Positions 9,201 to 20,502 of a stretch of 64,000 nt of DNA are shown in pieces (the first letter of the stretch is position 1; every line of letters starts with the position of its first letter). The DNA comes from Bacillus sp. ISL-37 (lineage in GTDB: Bacteria; Bacillota; Bacilli; Bacillales; Cytobacillaceae): NCBI RefSeq assembly GCF_018613315.1, contig NZ_JAGGQL010000008.1, positions 1 through 64,000 of the forward strand, read 5' to 3'. Both the position numbers and the translations under genes were made by a program. The notes below the pieces were generated by a model that saw nothing but the letters and a program-made list of their open reading frames with translations, searched no databases and was not told the origin of the DNA.

Positions 9201-9229
9201 ATAATAATATAACACTATTAAGAATTCAA
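9201..9229 (-). promoter_or_regulatory. SR1 sigma-A promoter
   Basis: On the minus strand TTGAAT (9224-9229) and TATTAT (9201-9206) are separated by 17 bp, ahead of the SR1 leader. Confidence 0.7.
9206..9216 (-). promoter_or_regulatory. CcpN-like operator, proximal
   Basis: AGTGTTATATT fits the remembered CcpN consensus TRTGHYATAYW at 10 of 11 positions and abuts the -10 hexamer. Confidence 0.65.
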
Positions 9230-9237
9230 GCCTAAAC

Positions 9238-9248
9238 TGTATAACACT
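9238..9248 (-). promoter_or_regulatory. CcpN-like operator, distal
   Basis: AGTGTTATACA fits the CcpN consensus at 10 of 11 positions. It lies upstream of the -35 box and exactly 32 bp (about three helical turns) from the proximal site, in the same orientation. Confidence 0.65.
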
Positions 9249-9408
9249 TTTATTTTTTATTAGGTATTTTTTGTTATATGCACCCACAATATATGTATTA
9301 ATAATAATTAGTATGACACTTTTTGCGAAAAGTGGAATTGTTATCCGACTTTCATCTAAATTTAAGCAAACTAAAAACAGGCCTACTTGGCCTGCTCTTC
9401 TCTCAAGC

Positions 9409-9708
9409 TTATTCGTATTGAGTCTGGAACGGGGCTGTCGGCAACTCTTCATTGAAAAATAATGCAAGATCCTCAGCCTGCCGGACTTCAGTAATATGGA
9501 ATGCTTTCTGCAAATATTCTACGTCTTCAATGTCCTTAGGGTCGAGGAGTGCTGAACGCCCCGTCTGCATGCAAACTACAAGAGGTTTCCCGAAAAACAT
9601 ATTGGTATACACGATCCCAAAGTCATAACGAGTATCATCAGTAGTGAACCCCACAAACCTGACGTGAACCCTTTCGTGCTCATCATAAAGCTTATCGAAT
9701 AGTTCCAT
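9409..9708 (-). CDS. Conserved 99-aa protein, probably DUF3055
   Basis: This small soluble protein has a clear GGAGGAGG-type ribosome site before its ATG. Its sequence (FVGFTTDDTRYDFGIVYTN, then a CMQTGRSALL stretch) looks like the Bacillus DUF3055 family, a name I give from memory. No catalytic motif or membrane segment is visible. It stands alone between SR1 and the next divergent gene. Confidence 0.75.
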   Translation of the reverse strand: MELFDKLYDEHERVHVRFVGFTTDDTRYDFGIVYTNMFFGKPLVVCMQTGRSALLDPKDIEDVEYLQKAFHITEVRQAEDLALFFNEELPTAPFQTQYE

Positions 9709-9867
9709 ATGCCTCCTCCTTTTTAATTAAATATTTAGAATATTATTATAATTTATTTTTGACAAAAAGGCAAGTGCCAAGGAAGCTAAAAAGCTTTTAT
9801 TCTATTGTCAATGCTTTTTCAGGAGTGATAAAATGATGAGGAATAGATAGGAAAAGGGGATTGGACG

Positions 9868-10302
9868 ATGTCTAGTAATGCTTATATCAAACTTGTTCCA
9901 TCATCATCTCAGCAAGCCATTTCCACCGAAGAACTAAAGGATTTATTTAATTACTATAAGGAAATAACTGCTAAAACAGGCGACCAGGTTGATTGGAATT
10001 ATGAAAATTCAGCATTTCCTTATGATCTGAAGGAAAAAGAGGATGGGAAAGGCACATGGTTCTATCTGCAATCATCCCAGGACCGTTATAATGCAATTTT
10101 GATCGGCGTTGATAAAGAAAAAGTTGCCGAGGAAGACGGGACAGAACGCGAGCAATCATACATACAAATTACCCTGCCGCCGACAGCAACTGCTGGTGAT
10201 AAGGGGAAAGCAAACGAATTCAGTAAATTTATCGGTAAAAAATTAAAGGGAGAGCTCCATTTATTCAACGGAAGGGTTATGTACTTCTATCCACGCAAAT
10301 AA
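9868..10302 (+). CDS. Conserved 144-aa protein, probably DUF1885
   Basis: This soluble 144-aa protein begins SSNAYIKLVPSS, consistent with the DUF1885 family found in Bacillus and Geobacillus (from memory). It has an alternating alpha/beta pattern, no cysteines and no signal peptide. GGGG lies upstream of the ATG. Its function is unknown; it is monocistronic and convergent with the deacetylase gene. Confidence 0.75.
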   Translation: MSSNAYIKLVPSSSQQAISTEELKDLFNYYKEITAKTGDQVDWNYENSAFPYDLKEKEDGKGTWFYLQSSQDRYNAILIGVDKEKVAEEDGTEREQSYIQITLPPTATAGDKGKANEFSKFIGKKLKGELHLFNGRVMYFYPRK

Positions 10303-10368
10303 AGTATTTCCATTTGAACTTCGGGAACCCTTCCACCAAATACCGTGAGAAGAAATTTGTTTAAACAC

Positions 10369-10400
10369 CAAAAACGGCTGCTATTGAGCAGCCGTTTCTT
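10369..10400. terminator. Bidirectional terminator
   Basis: The stem AAACGGCTGCT/AGCAGCCGTTT has a 4-nt loop. It serves the 144-aa gene and overlaps the end of the convergent deacetylase gene. Confidence 0.85.
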
Positions 10401-11253
10401 TGTTTGCTGGAGTTTCGATTTGAGCTGGATCAACGATTTTATACCCTTTATTTTGCAGGCCTTTTACAATATCACCAAGGGCCGCGCTTGTCCACTGCCG
10501 GTCATGCATCAGCAAATTCGCGCCATTCCGGAGCAATGGTGTATTAACCATAATATCCGCGAGAGCTTCCTTTGATTGATAATCCTTTTCCCAGTCATAT
10601 CCGTAGGTCCAATTCATAAGCAGCATTTTTTCATCAGCAGCTACCTGCTTGCTATAATCAGTATTCATTCCAAACGGAGCCCTGAAAAATTGTGGCCTTT
10701 CGCCAATGAGTTCCTCGACCCTGTCATTAAGGTCTACTATTTCTTTCCTTTGTTGTTCCTCAGATAAATCTCTCAACGATTTATGGTTATATGTATGGTT
10801 TCCAATCGGAAAGCCCATTTGATGAATCTGTTTCAGGACTTCCCCTTCTTCAGGAGTATCAAGGAAATGGCCATTCACAAAAAAGATAGCTTTTACATTC
10901 AAATCTTTTAACGTTTTGGCCATCTCGAGAGCATTTTTGTCTGGAGCATCGTCAATTGTCAATAAAACTATTTGTTCATCAGGGTTATCGATATTTTGGA
11001 TAGAAAAATCGCTCTTCATTTCATACCGAGGTGCTGCTTGTATTACTTCTTCGCTCTGTGAAACATCTACAGAAGAGTCCTCAGCTGTTACTGTTCCTTC
11101 TGTTTCAGGCTTTTCCTCTGCGGCTTTTTCCTGTTTTTGGACTTGTTCTGTAGCTTCTTCACTTGTACCTGTTGGCTTCTGCGCTTCTTCTGCGGCTCCA
11201 CATCCAGCCAAAATAATCGAAGCTGATATCGTTAATAATAACGTTCTTTTCAA
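10381..11253 (-). CDS. Polysaccharide deacetylase lipoprotein
   Basis: This 290-aa protein is an exported lipoprotein (lipobox LAGC at residues 16-19) with a low-complexity E/T/A-rich linker (20-75) and a NodB-type CE4 domain. Motifs are TIDDAP (motif 1, normally TFDDGP), NHTYNH (motif 2), FRAPFG (motif 3), YGYDW (motif 4) and LLMHD (motif 5), so the metal ligands and catalytic Asp are kept. It probably deacetylates a cell-wall glycan. The start is TTG with GGAGGGG upstream. Confidence 0.9.
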   Translation of the reverse strand: MKRTLLLTISASIILAGCGAAEEAQKPTGTSEEATEQVQKQEKAAEEKPETEGTVTAEDSSVDVSQSEEVIQAAPRYEMKSDFSIQNIDNPDEQIVLLTIDDAPDKNALEMAKTLKDLNVKAIFFVNGHFLDTPEEGEVLKQIHQMGFPIGNHTYNHKSLRDLSEEQQRKEIVDLNDRVEELIGERPQFFRAPFGMNTDYSKQVAADEKMLLMNWTYGYDWEKDYQSKEALADIMVNTPLLRNGANLLMHDRQWTSAALGDIVKGLQNKGYKIVDPAQIETPANKETAAQ

Positions 11254-11334
11254 GACTTTCCCCTCCTGCTAGTAACTCTTAGCTGACAAAGCTGATGGAT
11301 TAGCTGTTTTTACTGCTCGGTATTATCAGGAAAT

Positions 11335-11574
11335 CTAGATAGAAGAAATAAAAGACATTGTCATATGAAACGATACATAAATGGCAAGGCTCAAGACCGT
11401 TATGAAAAAGGTTTTCCTCGCCGATTTCACTATATTATTGCCTATTATTATTGCTAAATAGAAAAACACCAAGAACATAATACCATTATAAATCGGATGA
11501 TCGTGTTTGGATAGCCATTCTATTAAGGTATATCCACTCCAGATAATTAATTGAAGCAGCAATACTGTATACAC
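11335..11574 (-). CDS. Small three-helix membrane protein
   Basis: This 79-aa hydrophobic protein has three predicted membrane helices (about 2-19, 30-47 and 55-75). I place the start at the GTG at 11574 because GGAGGG lies 7 nt upstream; an ATG at 11595 would precede the site. I recognise no family. It lies upstream of and divergent to slp. Confidence 0.65.
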   Translation of the reverse strand: MYTVLLLQLIIWSGYTLIEWLSKHDHPIYNGIMFLVFFYLAIIIGNNIVKSARKTFFITVLSLAIYVSFHMTMSFISSI

Positions 11575-11795
11575 CTTCAAACCCTCCACCACCATGTCTA
11601 AATTATCTTTTTCCCAAGTCAGTGTAAGATAAACATTCAGATCTTTTTACTAGTATATGTCCGGTCGGTGCGGATATTTTTCATTTATGTAACAATTCAA
11701 TAACATTCCATTCTTTTGGAAATAGCTGTGATAGAATATGGACAATCAGTTACTCGTGTGAAACAACAATCCGAAAAAAAGTGAGGCAAAGATAA

Positions 11796-12173
11796 ATGAA
11801 AAGTTTGTCTTTTGTTTTTGTCGCAACGTTCCTATTTCTTACGGCTTCATGCAACCCAGTCAACGATTCAGATCAATTGGAACTAAATAAAGATATAAAA
11901 CAAGTCGTTTTCTTTTCCGATGATGAGAACTATAAACAAGAAGCATCCTATTATGATGCTATTATTGAATTAAAGAAAGAATATCCTGCCGAATTTGATA
12001 AAATTGTCGTCATTTCCGCAGCAAACGCCAATAGATACTATGACCTTTTTAAGGTAAAACAGTTCCCGGCAATCCTGGTCGTCCATCAGGATCAAGTACT
12101 TGCCAATGTGAATGGCAATGTAACAAAGGATCAGATTATCGAACCTCTATCAGCTGTCTTGAATAATGAATAA
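11796..12173 (+). CDS. slp: Slp, small peptidoglycan-associated lipoprotein
   Basis: This 125-aa lipoprotein has lipobox LTASC near residue 19. The rest resembles a thioredoxin fold without the CxxC: VVFFSDDENYKQEASYYDAI and an FPAILVV cis-proline-like strand. Slp next to pdhD is the B. subtilis arrangement. Its exact role is unknown. Confidence 0.85.
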   Translation: MKSLSFVFVATFLFLTASCNPVNDSDQLELNKDIKQVVFFSDDENYKQEASYYDAIIELKKEYPAEFDKIVVISAANANRYYDLFKVKQFPAILVVHQDQVLANVNGNVTKDQIIEPLSAVLNNE

Positions 12174-12278
12174 GGGTCTCGTTTCGAATGCATTATCAGT
12201 TAGGGAGCAGGAAGAATAAGAGCGCCGAAGCCCTTCATTATCAGGTTTGTAACTTTCATACTAAAACCAGCCAAAACA

Positions 12279-12314
12279 TAAAAAAATCCTTTCCTGATGG
12301 AAAGGATTTTTTTA
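12279..12314. terminator. Terminator of the pdh operon and slp
   Basis: The stem AAATCCTTTCC/GGAAAGGATTT with a TGAT loop and T-tracts on both strands lies between the convergent genes. Confidence 0.9.
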
Positions 12315-12317
12315 TGT

Positions 12318-13727
12318 TTATTTTACGATATGAATCGGATTTCCAAGTGCTACTTCTGCAGCTTCCATGGTAATCTCACCGAGAGTTGGGTGAGCATGGA
12401 TTGTCATTGCCAGGTCTTCAGCAGTCATACCTGCTTCAATAGCAAGACCAAGCTCTGCAATCATGTCAGACGCATTCGGGCCAGCGATTTGAGCACCGAT
12501 GACAATGTCATCTTCTTTACGAGTAATCAACTTCAAGAAGCCGTCTGTCTGATTAAGTGATAGTGCACGGCCATTTGCAGCAAATGGGAATTTAGATGCT
12601 GTAATATTGATGCCTGCATCTTTCGCTTCTTTTTCAGAATAACCAACTGATGCTAATTCTGGATCAGAGAATACAACTGCTGGGATTGCCAGGTAGTCGA
12701 TCTCTGAAGGATGTCCAGCGATTGCTTCAGCAGCAATTTTACCTTCATAAGATGCTTTGTGTGCAAGTGGCGGTCCTTCAACAATGTCACCAATCGCATA
12801 GATGTTGCTTACACTTGTGCGGCATTGTTTGTCGATTTTGATAACGCCACGATCAGACATCTCGATGCCAACTTGTTCAAGTCCTAGTTCGTCAGTGTTA
12901 GGCTTTCTTCCTACCATGACAAATACGTAGTCTGCTTCGATTTTCTTCTCTTCACCGTTTACTTCATACGCAACCGTTACGCCAGACTCAGTCTCCTCGA
13001 CACCCTTTGCAAGTGCCTTAGTGATGATTTCCGCACCCTTCTTCTTTAGGTTGCGTTTTACTAGAGCTGACATTTGCTTTTCGAATCCATTAAGGATTTC
13101 ATCTGCGCCTTCAAGAATTGTCACCTTAGTGCCAAAGCTTGCGTATGCTCCGCCTAGCTCAGTTCCAATGTAGCCTCCGCCAATAACGACGATGCTCTCT
13201 GGAAGCTCCTGAAGATTAAGTGCTCCAGTTGAATCAAGGACGCGCTTGGAGTATTTGAAAGCTGGAATCTCGATTGGACGAGATCCAGTAGCGATAATCG
13301 CATTTTTGAAAGTATATGTCTGGGCTGAATTTTCATCCATTACACGAATTGTATTGGAATCGACAAAATAAGCTTCACCACTTACGATATCGATTTTGTT
13401 GCCCTTCAATAGACCTTCGACGCCGCCAGTTAGTTTTTTTACTACTCCAGCCTTAAACTCCTGAACTTTAGAGAAATCAAGCGTGACGTTTTCCGCTATG
13501 ATACCCATATCCTCAGAATGCTTAGCGTTTTCGAATCTGTGGCCTGCAGAAATCAAAGCTTTTGAAGGAATACATCCCACGTTCAGGCACACTCCGCCAA
13601 GAGTTGCTTTTTCCACGATTGTTACTTTTTGGCCTAGCTGGGCAGCGCGAATCGCTGCCACATATCCGCCAGGACCGGCACCAATGACAAGAGTATCAGT
13701 TTCGATTGGAAAATCTCCTACTACCAT
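12318..13727 (-). CDS. pdhD: Dihydrolipoyl dehydrogenase, E3 of pyruvate dehydrogenase
   Basis: This 469-aa FAD/NAD flavoprotein reoxidises dihydrolipoamide on E2. It shows [15 protein letters not shown] (FAD fold), the redox disulfide [15 protein letters not shown] (about 42-54), a second Rossmann site [13 protein letters not shown] (about 180) and the active-site HAHPTLGE near the C-terminus. It is the last gene of pdhABCD, 3 bp after pdhC, and is followed by the shared terminator. Confidence 0.98.
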   Translation of the reverse strand: MVVGDFPIETDTLVIGAGPGGYVAAIRAAQLGQKVTIVEKATLGGVCLNVGCIPSKALISAGHRFENAKHSEDMGIIAENVTLDFSKVQEFKAGVVKKLTGGVEGLLKGNKIDIVSGEAYFVDSNTIRVMDENSAQTYTFKNAIIATGSRPIEIPAFKYSKRVLDSTGALNLQELPESIVVIGGGYIGTELGGAYASFGTKVTILEGADEILNGFEKQMSALVKRNLKKKGAEIITKALAKGVEETESGVTVAYEVNGEEKKIEADYVFVMVGRKPNTDELGLEQVGIEMSDRGVIKIDKQCRTSVSNIYAIGDIVEGPPLAHKASYEGKIAAEAIAGHPSEIDYLAIPAVVFSDPELASVGYSEKEAKDAGINITASKFPFAANGRALSLNQTDGFLKLITRKEDDIVIGAQIAGPNASDMIAELGLAIEAGMTAEDLAMTIHAHPTLGEITMEAAEVALGNPIHIVK

Positions 13728-13730
13728 TTA

Positions 13731-15098
13731 TTACCCCTCCATTAACAATAGTTCTGGATCGTTCAACAGGCGCTTGATGTGATTCAAAGCGTGCTGTGCA
13801 GTAGCGCCGTCAATCATGCGGTGGTCGAAGCTTAGGGAAAGCGCTAGTACAGGAGCAGCTACAATTTCTCCATCCTTGACTACTGGCTTTTCTGCAATTC
13901 GGCCGATTCCAAGGATTGCAACTTCCGGATGGTTGATAACCGGAGTGAACCATTGTCCGCCAGCAGATCCGATGTTCGTGATTGTGCAAGAAGCACCTTT
14001 CATTTCATCTGGAGCAAGCTTTCCATCACGAGCTTTTCCTGCTAGTTCATTGATCTCATTAGAGATAGAGAATACAGATTTCCGGTCAGCGTCCTTCACG
14101 ACTGGAACAAGCAAGCCTTTATCTGTGTCTGCTGCAATACCAATATTATAATAGTGCTTGTGGACGATTTCGCTTGTTGCATCATCAAGAGATGTATTCA
14201 ACGCAGGGTATTCACGCAATGCACTTGTTAATGCCTTTACCACATAAGGAAGGAATGTAAGCTTGATTCCTTTTTCTGCAGCTACTTCTTTGAACTTTTT
14301 GCGATGAGCGACAAGGTTTGCGACATCCACTTCGTCCATTAAAGTAACGTGTGGAGCTGTATGCTTGGAGTTAACCATTGCCTTAGCGATCGCTTTTCTG
14401 ATTCCGCTCATCTTTTCGCGTGTCTCAGGGTATTGTCCTTCTGGAATTGCCTGAGCTGCTGCAGCTTTAGGTGCCTCTTCAGTTTGTGCTGCCTGTGCTT
14501 GATCTGCCTGTGGAGCTGCAGTTGTTGCACCTCCGCTTAGGAAGCTATCGATATCTTCTTTTACGATTCGGCCATTCTTGCCTGAACCGGAAACCCGACG
14601 AATATCCACGCCTTTTTCACGAGCATATTTACGGACTGATGGCATTGCCACGATTCGGCGGTTAGGATCAACCTCTGCTTGTGGTGCAGCCGCTGCGCCA
14701 GCACCAGTTTGACCTGCAGGAGCAGGAGCATCTACTGCTTCTTTTTCAATTTTTTGTCCAGCTTCCAATGTAGACTGAACCTGAGCTTCGGTCTTTTCCT
14801 GTTTAGGCTGTTCAGCAGGTGCATCTTCTTCTTCACCTTTAAACTTAAGGTGCTCATAGCCTGGAGCATCGAACGTTACAAGAACCTGTCCTACTGTTGC
14901 TACTGTTCCTTCTTCTACTAAAACCTCTTCGACTGTACCAGCGACAGGTGAAGGAATCTCAACAACCGCTTTGTCATTTTGCACTTCGCAAAGTACATCG
15001 TCTTCCTGGACTTTATCGCCAGGCTTTACGAACCACTTGACTATTTCACCTTCGTGAATACCTTCACCGATGTCTGGCAGCTTAAATTGGAATGCCAA
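13731..15098 (-). CDS. pdhC: Dihydrolipoyl acetyltransferase, E2 of pyruvate dehydrogenase
   Basis: This 455-aa core subunit has one N-terminal lipoyl domain with the lipoylated Lys in QNDKAVVEI (about 43), an A/P/Q-rich linker (about 90-145), a peripheral-subunit-binding domain ([15 protein letters not shown]), a second Ala/Gln linker, and the catalytic domain ending with the DHRMIDG active site. The start is TTG with AGGAGGG upstream. Confidence 0.97.
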   Translation of the reverse strand: MAFQFKLPDIGEGIHEGEIVKWFVKPGDKVQEDDVLCEVQNDKAVVEIPSPVAGTVEEVLVEEGTVATVGQVLVTFDAPGYEHLKFKGEEEDAPAEQPKQEKTEAQVQSTLEAGQKIEKEAVDAPAPAGQTGAGAAAAPQAEVDPNRRIVAMPSVRKYAREKGVDIRRVSGSGKNGRIVKEDIDSFLSGGATTAAPQADQAQAAQTEEAPKAAAAQAIPEGQYPETREKMSGIRKAIAKAMVNSKHTAPHVTLMDEVDVANLVAHRKKFKEVAAEKGIKLTFLPYVVKALTSALREYPALNTSLDDATSEIVHKHYYNIGIAADTDKGLLVPVVKDADRKSVFSISNEINELAGKARDGKLAPDEMKGASCTITNIGSAGGQWFTPVINHPEVAILGIGRIAEKPVVKDGEIVAAPVLALSLSFDHRMIDGATAQHALNHIKRLLNDPELLLMEG

Positions 15099-15150
15099 TG
15101 GAATTCACCCTCCTAAGTTTTTATCAAACCTTTATAATTTCAACGATTAA

Positions 15151-16128
15151 TTAGAATGTAAGTACTTTTTTAGCTGTTGCAATTACATCTTTGTAGTTAG
15201 GCAGCCAAACAGATTCTGCTTGAGAGAATGCGAAAACAGTATCTGGAGCTGCTACGCGCAACACAGGTGCCTCGAGACTAAGGATTGCACGATCATTGAT
15301 TTCTGCAACAATCTGTCCAGCCATACCAGCTTGTTTTTGTGCTTCCTGCACGACAATCGCTCTTCCTGTTTTTTCAACAGAAGCGATGATTGTTTCAATA
15401 TCGAAAGGCATTACTGTTCTTAAGTCGATTACTTCTACAGAGTAACCTTCTTTTTCAAGCTCTTCAGCTGCCTTTAATGATTCGTGAACCATAGCACCAT
15501 AAGTGATGATTGAAAGGTCTTTTCCTTCACGCTTAACATCTGCTTTTCCTAGTGGAATTGTGTATTCTTCTTCCGGTACTTCCTGACGGAAAGAGCGGTA
15601 AAGCTTCATGTGCTCAAGGAAAATGACTGGATCGTTATCGCGGATGGATGAAATCAACAATCCTTTTGCATCATATGGAGTTGATGGGATTACGACCTTT
15701 AGACCAGGCTGCTGTGCAACCATTCCTTCAAGGCTGTCAGCGTGCATCTCTGGAGTATGTACGCCACCGCCAAATGGTGAACGGATTGTTACTGGCGAGC
15801 TGTAGCGGCCGCCTGAACGGTAACGCATACGAGCCATTTGTCCTGCAATAGAATCCATAACTTCGAAAACAAAGCCGAAGAATTGGATTTCAGGAACAGG
15901 ACGGTAACCTTGAAGTGCAAGACCGATCGCCAATCCGCCAATTCCGGATTCTGCTAGCGGTGTATCAAATACGCGGTCTTCTCCAAATTCATTTTGAAGG
16001 CCTTCAGTCGCACGGAACACACCGCCGTTGACGCCTACGTCTTCCCCGAATACAAGTACGTTTGGATCGTTCTTCATCTCTACGCGAAGAGCGTCTGTAA
16101 TTGCTTGAATCATTGTCATTTGAGCCAT
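15151..16128 (-). CDS. pdhB: Pyruvate dehydrogenase E1 beta subunit
   Basis: This 325-aa transketolase-like subunit pairs with PdhA to form the thiamine diphosphate active site. Typical segments are [31 protein letters not shown] and [17 protein letters not shown]. Three bases separate it from pdhA and about 50 bp from pdhC, so it belongs to the same transcript. Confidence 0.97.
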   Translation of the reverse strand: MAQMTMIQAITDALRVEMKNDPNVLVFGEDVGVNGGVFRATEGLQNEFGEDRVFDTPLAESGIGGLAIGLALQGYRPVPEIQFFGFVFEVMDSIAGQMARMRYRSGGRYSSPVTIRSPFGGGVHTPEMHADSLEGMVAQQPGLKVVIPSTPYDAKGLLISSIRDNDPVIFLEHMKLYRSFRQEVPEEEYTIPLGKADVKREGKDLSIITYGAMVHESLKAAEELEKEGYSVEVIDLRTVMPFDIETIIASVEKTGRAIVVQEAQKQAGMAGQIVAEINDRAILSLEAPVLRVAAPDTVFAFSQAESVWLPNYKDVIATAKKVLTF

Positions 16129-16131
16129 GGC

Positions 16132-17805
<1,674 letters not shown>

Positions 17806-17836
17806 AACAAAAAGCCGCTCTTAAAAGGCGGCTTTA
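17806..17836 (-). terminator. ykyA terminator
   Basis: The stem AAAGCCGC/GCGGCTTT with T-tracts lies just downstream of the minus-strand ykyA. Confidence 0.8.
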
Positions 17837-17847
17837 CATTTCACTTA

Positions 17848-18522
17848 TTACTTTTCCTTATCCGTGCTAACTTCTATTCCAGCTTTTTTGTAAAAATCCA
17901 TTTTCTCTTGATTATACTGGTCAGTCTTTTCATTGAATTCTTGATTGTTATTCAAGACAATTTCATATACTTCATTCACTTTATTGATTTGTTCTTCTAG
18001 TTTCTCAAAGCTTAATTCCTTATCTTTTAGCATTTCATAAAGCTCTTTGTCATATTGGAGTCCTTGTTTGTAGTTTTCATAAAGCTTGTCATGAATTCCA
18101 TATCTTTCTTTCATAGTCGCCTGCAGTTCAGTTGCCTGTTTCTTCAGGTTTGAGTCATCTATTTCGTCGATGATTTTGTCTACATTTCCAAACTCTTTTT
18201 CAGATTCATCTATACTTTCTTTTTCTTTATCAATATGTTCTGCACGTTTGTCAGCTATGGCCAATGCCTCATCTGCCAGCTTAACAATTTGGTCATATTC
18301 TTTCATTCCAAGTGAAATGATTTGCTCGTAAATTTCCTTTTCCTTCTTCTCCAACTCTACAAGCGGATCCTGCTGATCCTCAAACCCTTTTTCAATTGAA
18401 ACGACCTTCTCAAGCGCTTCAAACATTTTCTCCTCTGGTGATTGCTTGTCCAGACACCCAGCTAGACTGAAAACTCCAGCCATCATTATAATAGCTAAAC
18501 TTATTTTTTTGATTATGGACAA
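17848..18522 (-). CDS. ykyA: YkyA-like cell-wall-binding lipoprotein
   Basis: This 224-aa exported lipoprotein has lipobox LAGC near residue 23 followed by a long, highly charged, mostly helical region rich in E, K and Q, probably coiled coil. Its position upstream of pdhA and next to defB matches ykyA. The start is TTG with GAGGAGG upstream. The function is unknown; putative cell-wall binding is the family annotation. Confidence 0.85.
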   Translation of the reverse strand: MSIIKKISLAIIMMAGVFSLAGCLDKQSPEEKMFEALEKVVSIEKGFEDQQDPLVELEKKEKEIYEQIISLGMKEYDQIVKLADEALAIADKRAEHIDKEKESIDESEKEFGNVDKIIDEIDDSNLKKQATELQATMKERYGIHDKLYENYKQGLQYDKELYEMLKDKELSFEKLEEQINKVNEVYEIVLNNNQEFNEKTDQYNQEKMDFYKKAGIEVSTDKEK

Positions 18523-18768
18523 AATATTAACCTCCTCATTGATACCAATTTTACTATAGCGATTGCGACGGGATTTGACAATAGATATGAAATTTTGCGG
18601 GAATAATTGTTAATCCTGGAAGTGGTAAGTGCTTGTCCTTTCCTAAATATATTCACTCCTCAGTGTGTTTATGCTCTGGGCTTACGCCTACACTTTATAT
18701 TTTCTTGTGCATAGGCTATAGCAATCGACCGATTTACGGGCGAAAAATACAATTGAGGAGGTTTCCTA

Positions 18769-18894
18769 ATGCACGGTTACGGATATGGATGTGGTTATCC
18801 CGTGGCAGGAGCAGGATATGGCAATGGATTCGCTTTGATTGTCGTGTTGTTCATCCTGCTGATCATTGTTGGCTGCGCCTGCTGGAAGTTTTAA
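18769..18894 (+). CDS. YjcZ-family sporulation peptide
   Basis: This 41-aa peptide has a Gly/Tyr-rich N-terminus ([11 protein letters not shown]) and one hydrophobic helix ending CACWKF, the hallmark of YjcZ-like small spore-associated proteins. GAGGAGG lies 6-7 nt before the ATG. It is a short monocistronic unit. Confidence 0.85.
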   Translation: MHGYGYGCGYPVAGAGYGNGFALIVVLFILLIIVGCACWKF

Positions 18895-18900
18895 TTAGAA

Positions 18901-19086
18901 AAGCACAAACGCTAGAGGTCCTGACAGTGAAGTCGCTTTTGACTTCATTGGCAGGACCGAAGCGTCTGAGGAGTTAGGAGACGTAGCTAGACAAACGACT
19001 CGAGCTGCTCAAAGCTTACGCTTCTCGCAAGATACTCGAGGAAGCACTAGCAGGGATGAAAACTGGCTAGGCGCTGGAGCTTGACA
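18901..19086. repeat. bcr-like hairpin repeat, copy R2 (divergent)
   Basis: The inner hairpin TGAAGTC-gctttt-GACTTCA with GGTCC/GGACC flanks and a terminal GGCTAGGCGCTGGAGCT are shared with R1 and R3. The two parts are separated by about 70 bp of extra sequence containing CTCGAG and AAGC inverted segments. Confidence 0.7.
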
Positions 19087-19225
19087 CTAATCTAAATGAT
19101 AAAAGCTTCCTAATAAGATGATTTAAAAGAGGGAGGTTCTTCACCTCTCTCTTTTAACATTTCTAGTTAACTTTTTACTGTTCATTTGATAGACTTAACA
19201 TTATTACATACTAGAGGTGAAGTTA

Positions 19226-19780
19226 ATGTTGACGATGAATGATATCGTCCGTGATGGACATCCCGTGCTCCGAAAAGTCGCGGAAGAGGTTCCTATGCCT
19301 CCTACACAGGAAGATAAGGCAGTTCTTGAAAGCCTGATTGAATATGTTAAAAACAGCCAGGACCCTGAAGTTGCCCAAAAATATGGTCTCCGTCCTGGAA
19401 TCGGCCTTGCCGCACCACAGATAAATGTATCGAAAAGAATGATTGCTGTTCATGTGACTGATGAAAAAGATAATACATTAAGCCATGCCCTCTTCAACCC
19501 AAAAATCGTCAGCCATTCGGTTGAACGTTCCTACCTTGCAGCCGGTGAGGGATGCCTGTCAGTTGATGAGTCAATCCCAGGTTTCGTGCCGAGATATGCC
19601 AGGATAACGGTAAAAGGGGTAGACCTTGAAGGAAACGAAGTCAAGCTTCGCCTGAAAGGCCTGCCAGCGATTGTATTCCAGCATGAAATCGATCATTTGA
19701 ATGGCATCATGTTTTACGACCACATCAATAAACAAGATCCATACGCTGAAGTTCCCGATGCAAAGCCAGTTGAAAGATAA
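19226..19780 (+). CDS. defB: Peptide deformylase DefB
   Basis: This 184-aa metalloenzyme removes the formyl group from nascent proteins. All three motifs are intact: GIGLAAPQ (about 57-64), EGCLS (about 110) and QHEIDHLNG (about 152-160). I start at the ATG at 19226, preceded by GAGGTG, giving the B. subtilis DefB length; the upstream GTG lies within that ribosome site. Confidence 0.97.
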   Translation: MLTMNDIVRDGHPVLRKVAEEVPMPPTQEDKAVLESLIEYVKNSQDPEVAQKYGLRPGIGLAAPQINVSKRMIAVHVTDEKDNTLSHALFNPKIVSHSVERSYLAAGEGCLSVDESIPGFVPRYARITVKGVDLEGNEVKLRLKGLPAIVFQHEIDHLNGIMFYDHINKQDPYAEVPDAKPVER

Positions 19781-19812
19781 AAGCCGAATCCTGAGTGATT
19801 CGGCTTTTTTGT
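19780..19812 (+). terminator. defB terminator
   Basis: The stem AAGCCGAATC/GATTCGGCTT is followed by TTTT, directly after the defB stop. Confidence 0.88.
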
Positions 19813-19900
19813 GGCTTTAACTACCTTACCAATACTAATATTGTATGTTTTGGCTAAATCGGAGTTCATTTATGACAGGTTTCCGGTTTCACCCTCTAAA

Positions 19901-20452
19901 CCTGTCTGAATTCCGATGGTTTCTTGACAGCTTTTCTCTCAATGGGCTTGTACCTGTCATAATACCGGCATATTCTTGACAGCTTTTCGCCTTTTCACGG
20001 CCAACCTGTCTGAATTACGCCCTTTTCTTGACAGCTTTTCCGGTTTACCCCTTCAACCTGTCATAATTCCCACGGTTTCTTGACAGCTTTTCGCCTTTTC
20101 ATGGCCAACCTGTCTGAATTACGGCCTTTTCTTGACAGCTTTTCTCTCAATGGGCTTGAACCTGTCATAATTCCGGCATATTCTTGACAGCTTTTCACCT
20201 TTTCACCGCCAACCTGTCTGAATTACGGTCTTTTCTTGACAGCTTTTCCGGTTTACTTCTTCAACCTGTCATAATTCCCACGGTTTCTTGACAGCTTTTC
20301 GCCTTTTCACGGCCAACCTGTCTGAATTACGGTCTTTTCTTGACAGCTTTTCTCTCAATGGGCTTGAACCTGTCATAATTCCGGCATATTCTTGACAGCT
20401 TTTCCGTTTTTCCTATTCATCCTGTCATAATAACTACCTCTACAGAACATCA
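19901..20452. repeat. 52-bp tandem repeat array (family A)
   Basis: Ten full units start exactly every 52 bp (19901, 19953 ... 20369), followed by a partial unit at 20421. Each begins CCTGTC, then TGAATT or ATAATT, then TTCTTGACAGCTTTTC at a fixed offset, so CTGTC and GACAG form spaced inverted arms. Units alternate in type, and units 3-6 and 7-10 repeat as a four-unit block. No open frame runs through. The array lies between convergent defB and ykrA. Confidence 0.95.
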
Positions 20453-20502
20453 TCAGGCATTTCACATCAAACCTGTTTCAATTACTCTCGAATTGCTTTG
20501 AT

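Noticed and set aside
9186-9467. Minus-strand frame of 93 codons across the SR1 promoter
   Set aside because: It covers the SR1 promoter, operators and part of the next gene, and it lacks a ribosome site.
18633-18977. 114-codon plus-strand frame over the YjcZ-like region
   Set aside because: It is out of frame with the YjcZ-like peptide and continues into the hairpin repeat R2. The 41-aa frame has the proper ribosome site and family features.
19901-20452. TTGACA motifs in each unit as a chain of promoters
   Set aside because: No -10 hexamer lies at the right distance in the units, so promoter function is unlikely.
19861-20500. Possible CRISPR array, because of regular spacing
   Set aside because: The whole 52-bp unit is repeated with only minor variation and there are no unique spacers. 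No cas genes are nearby.
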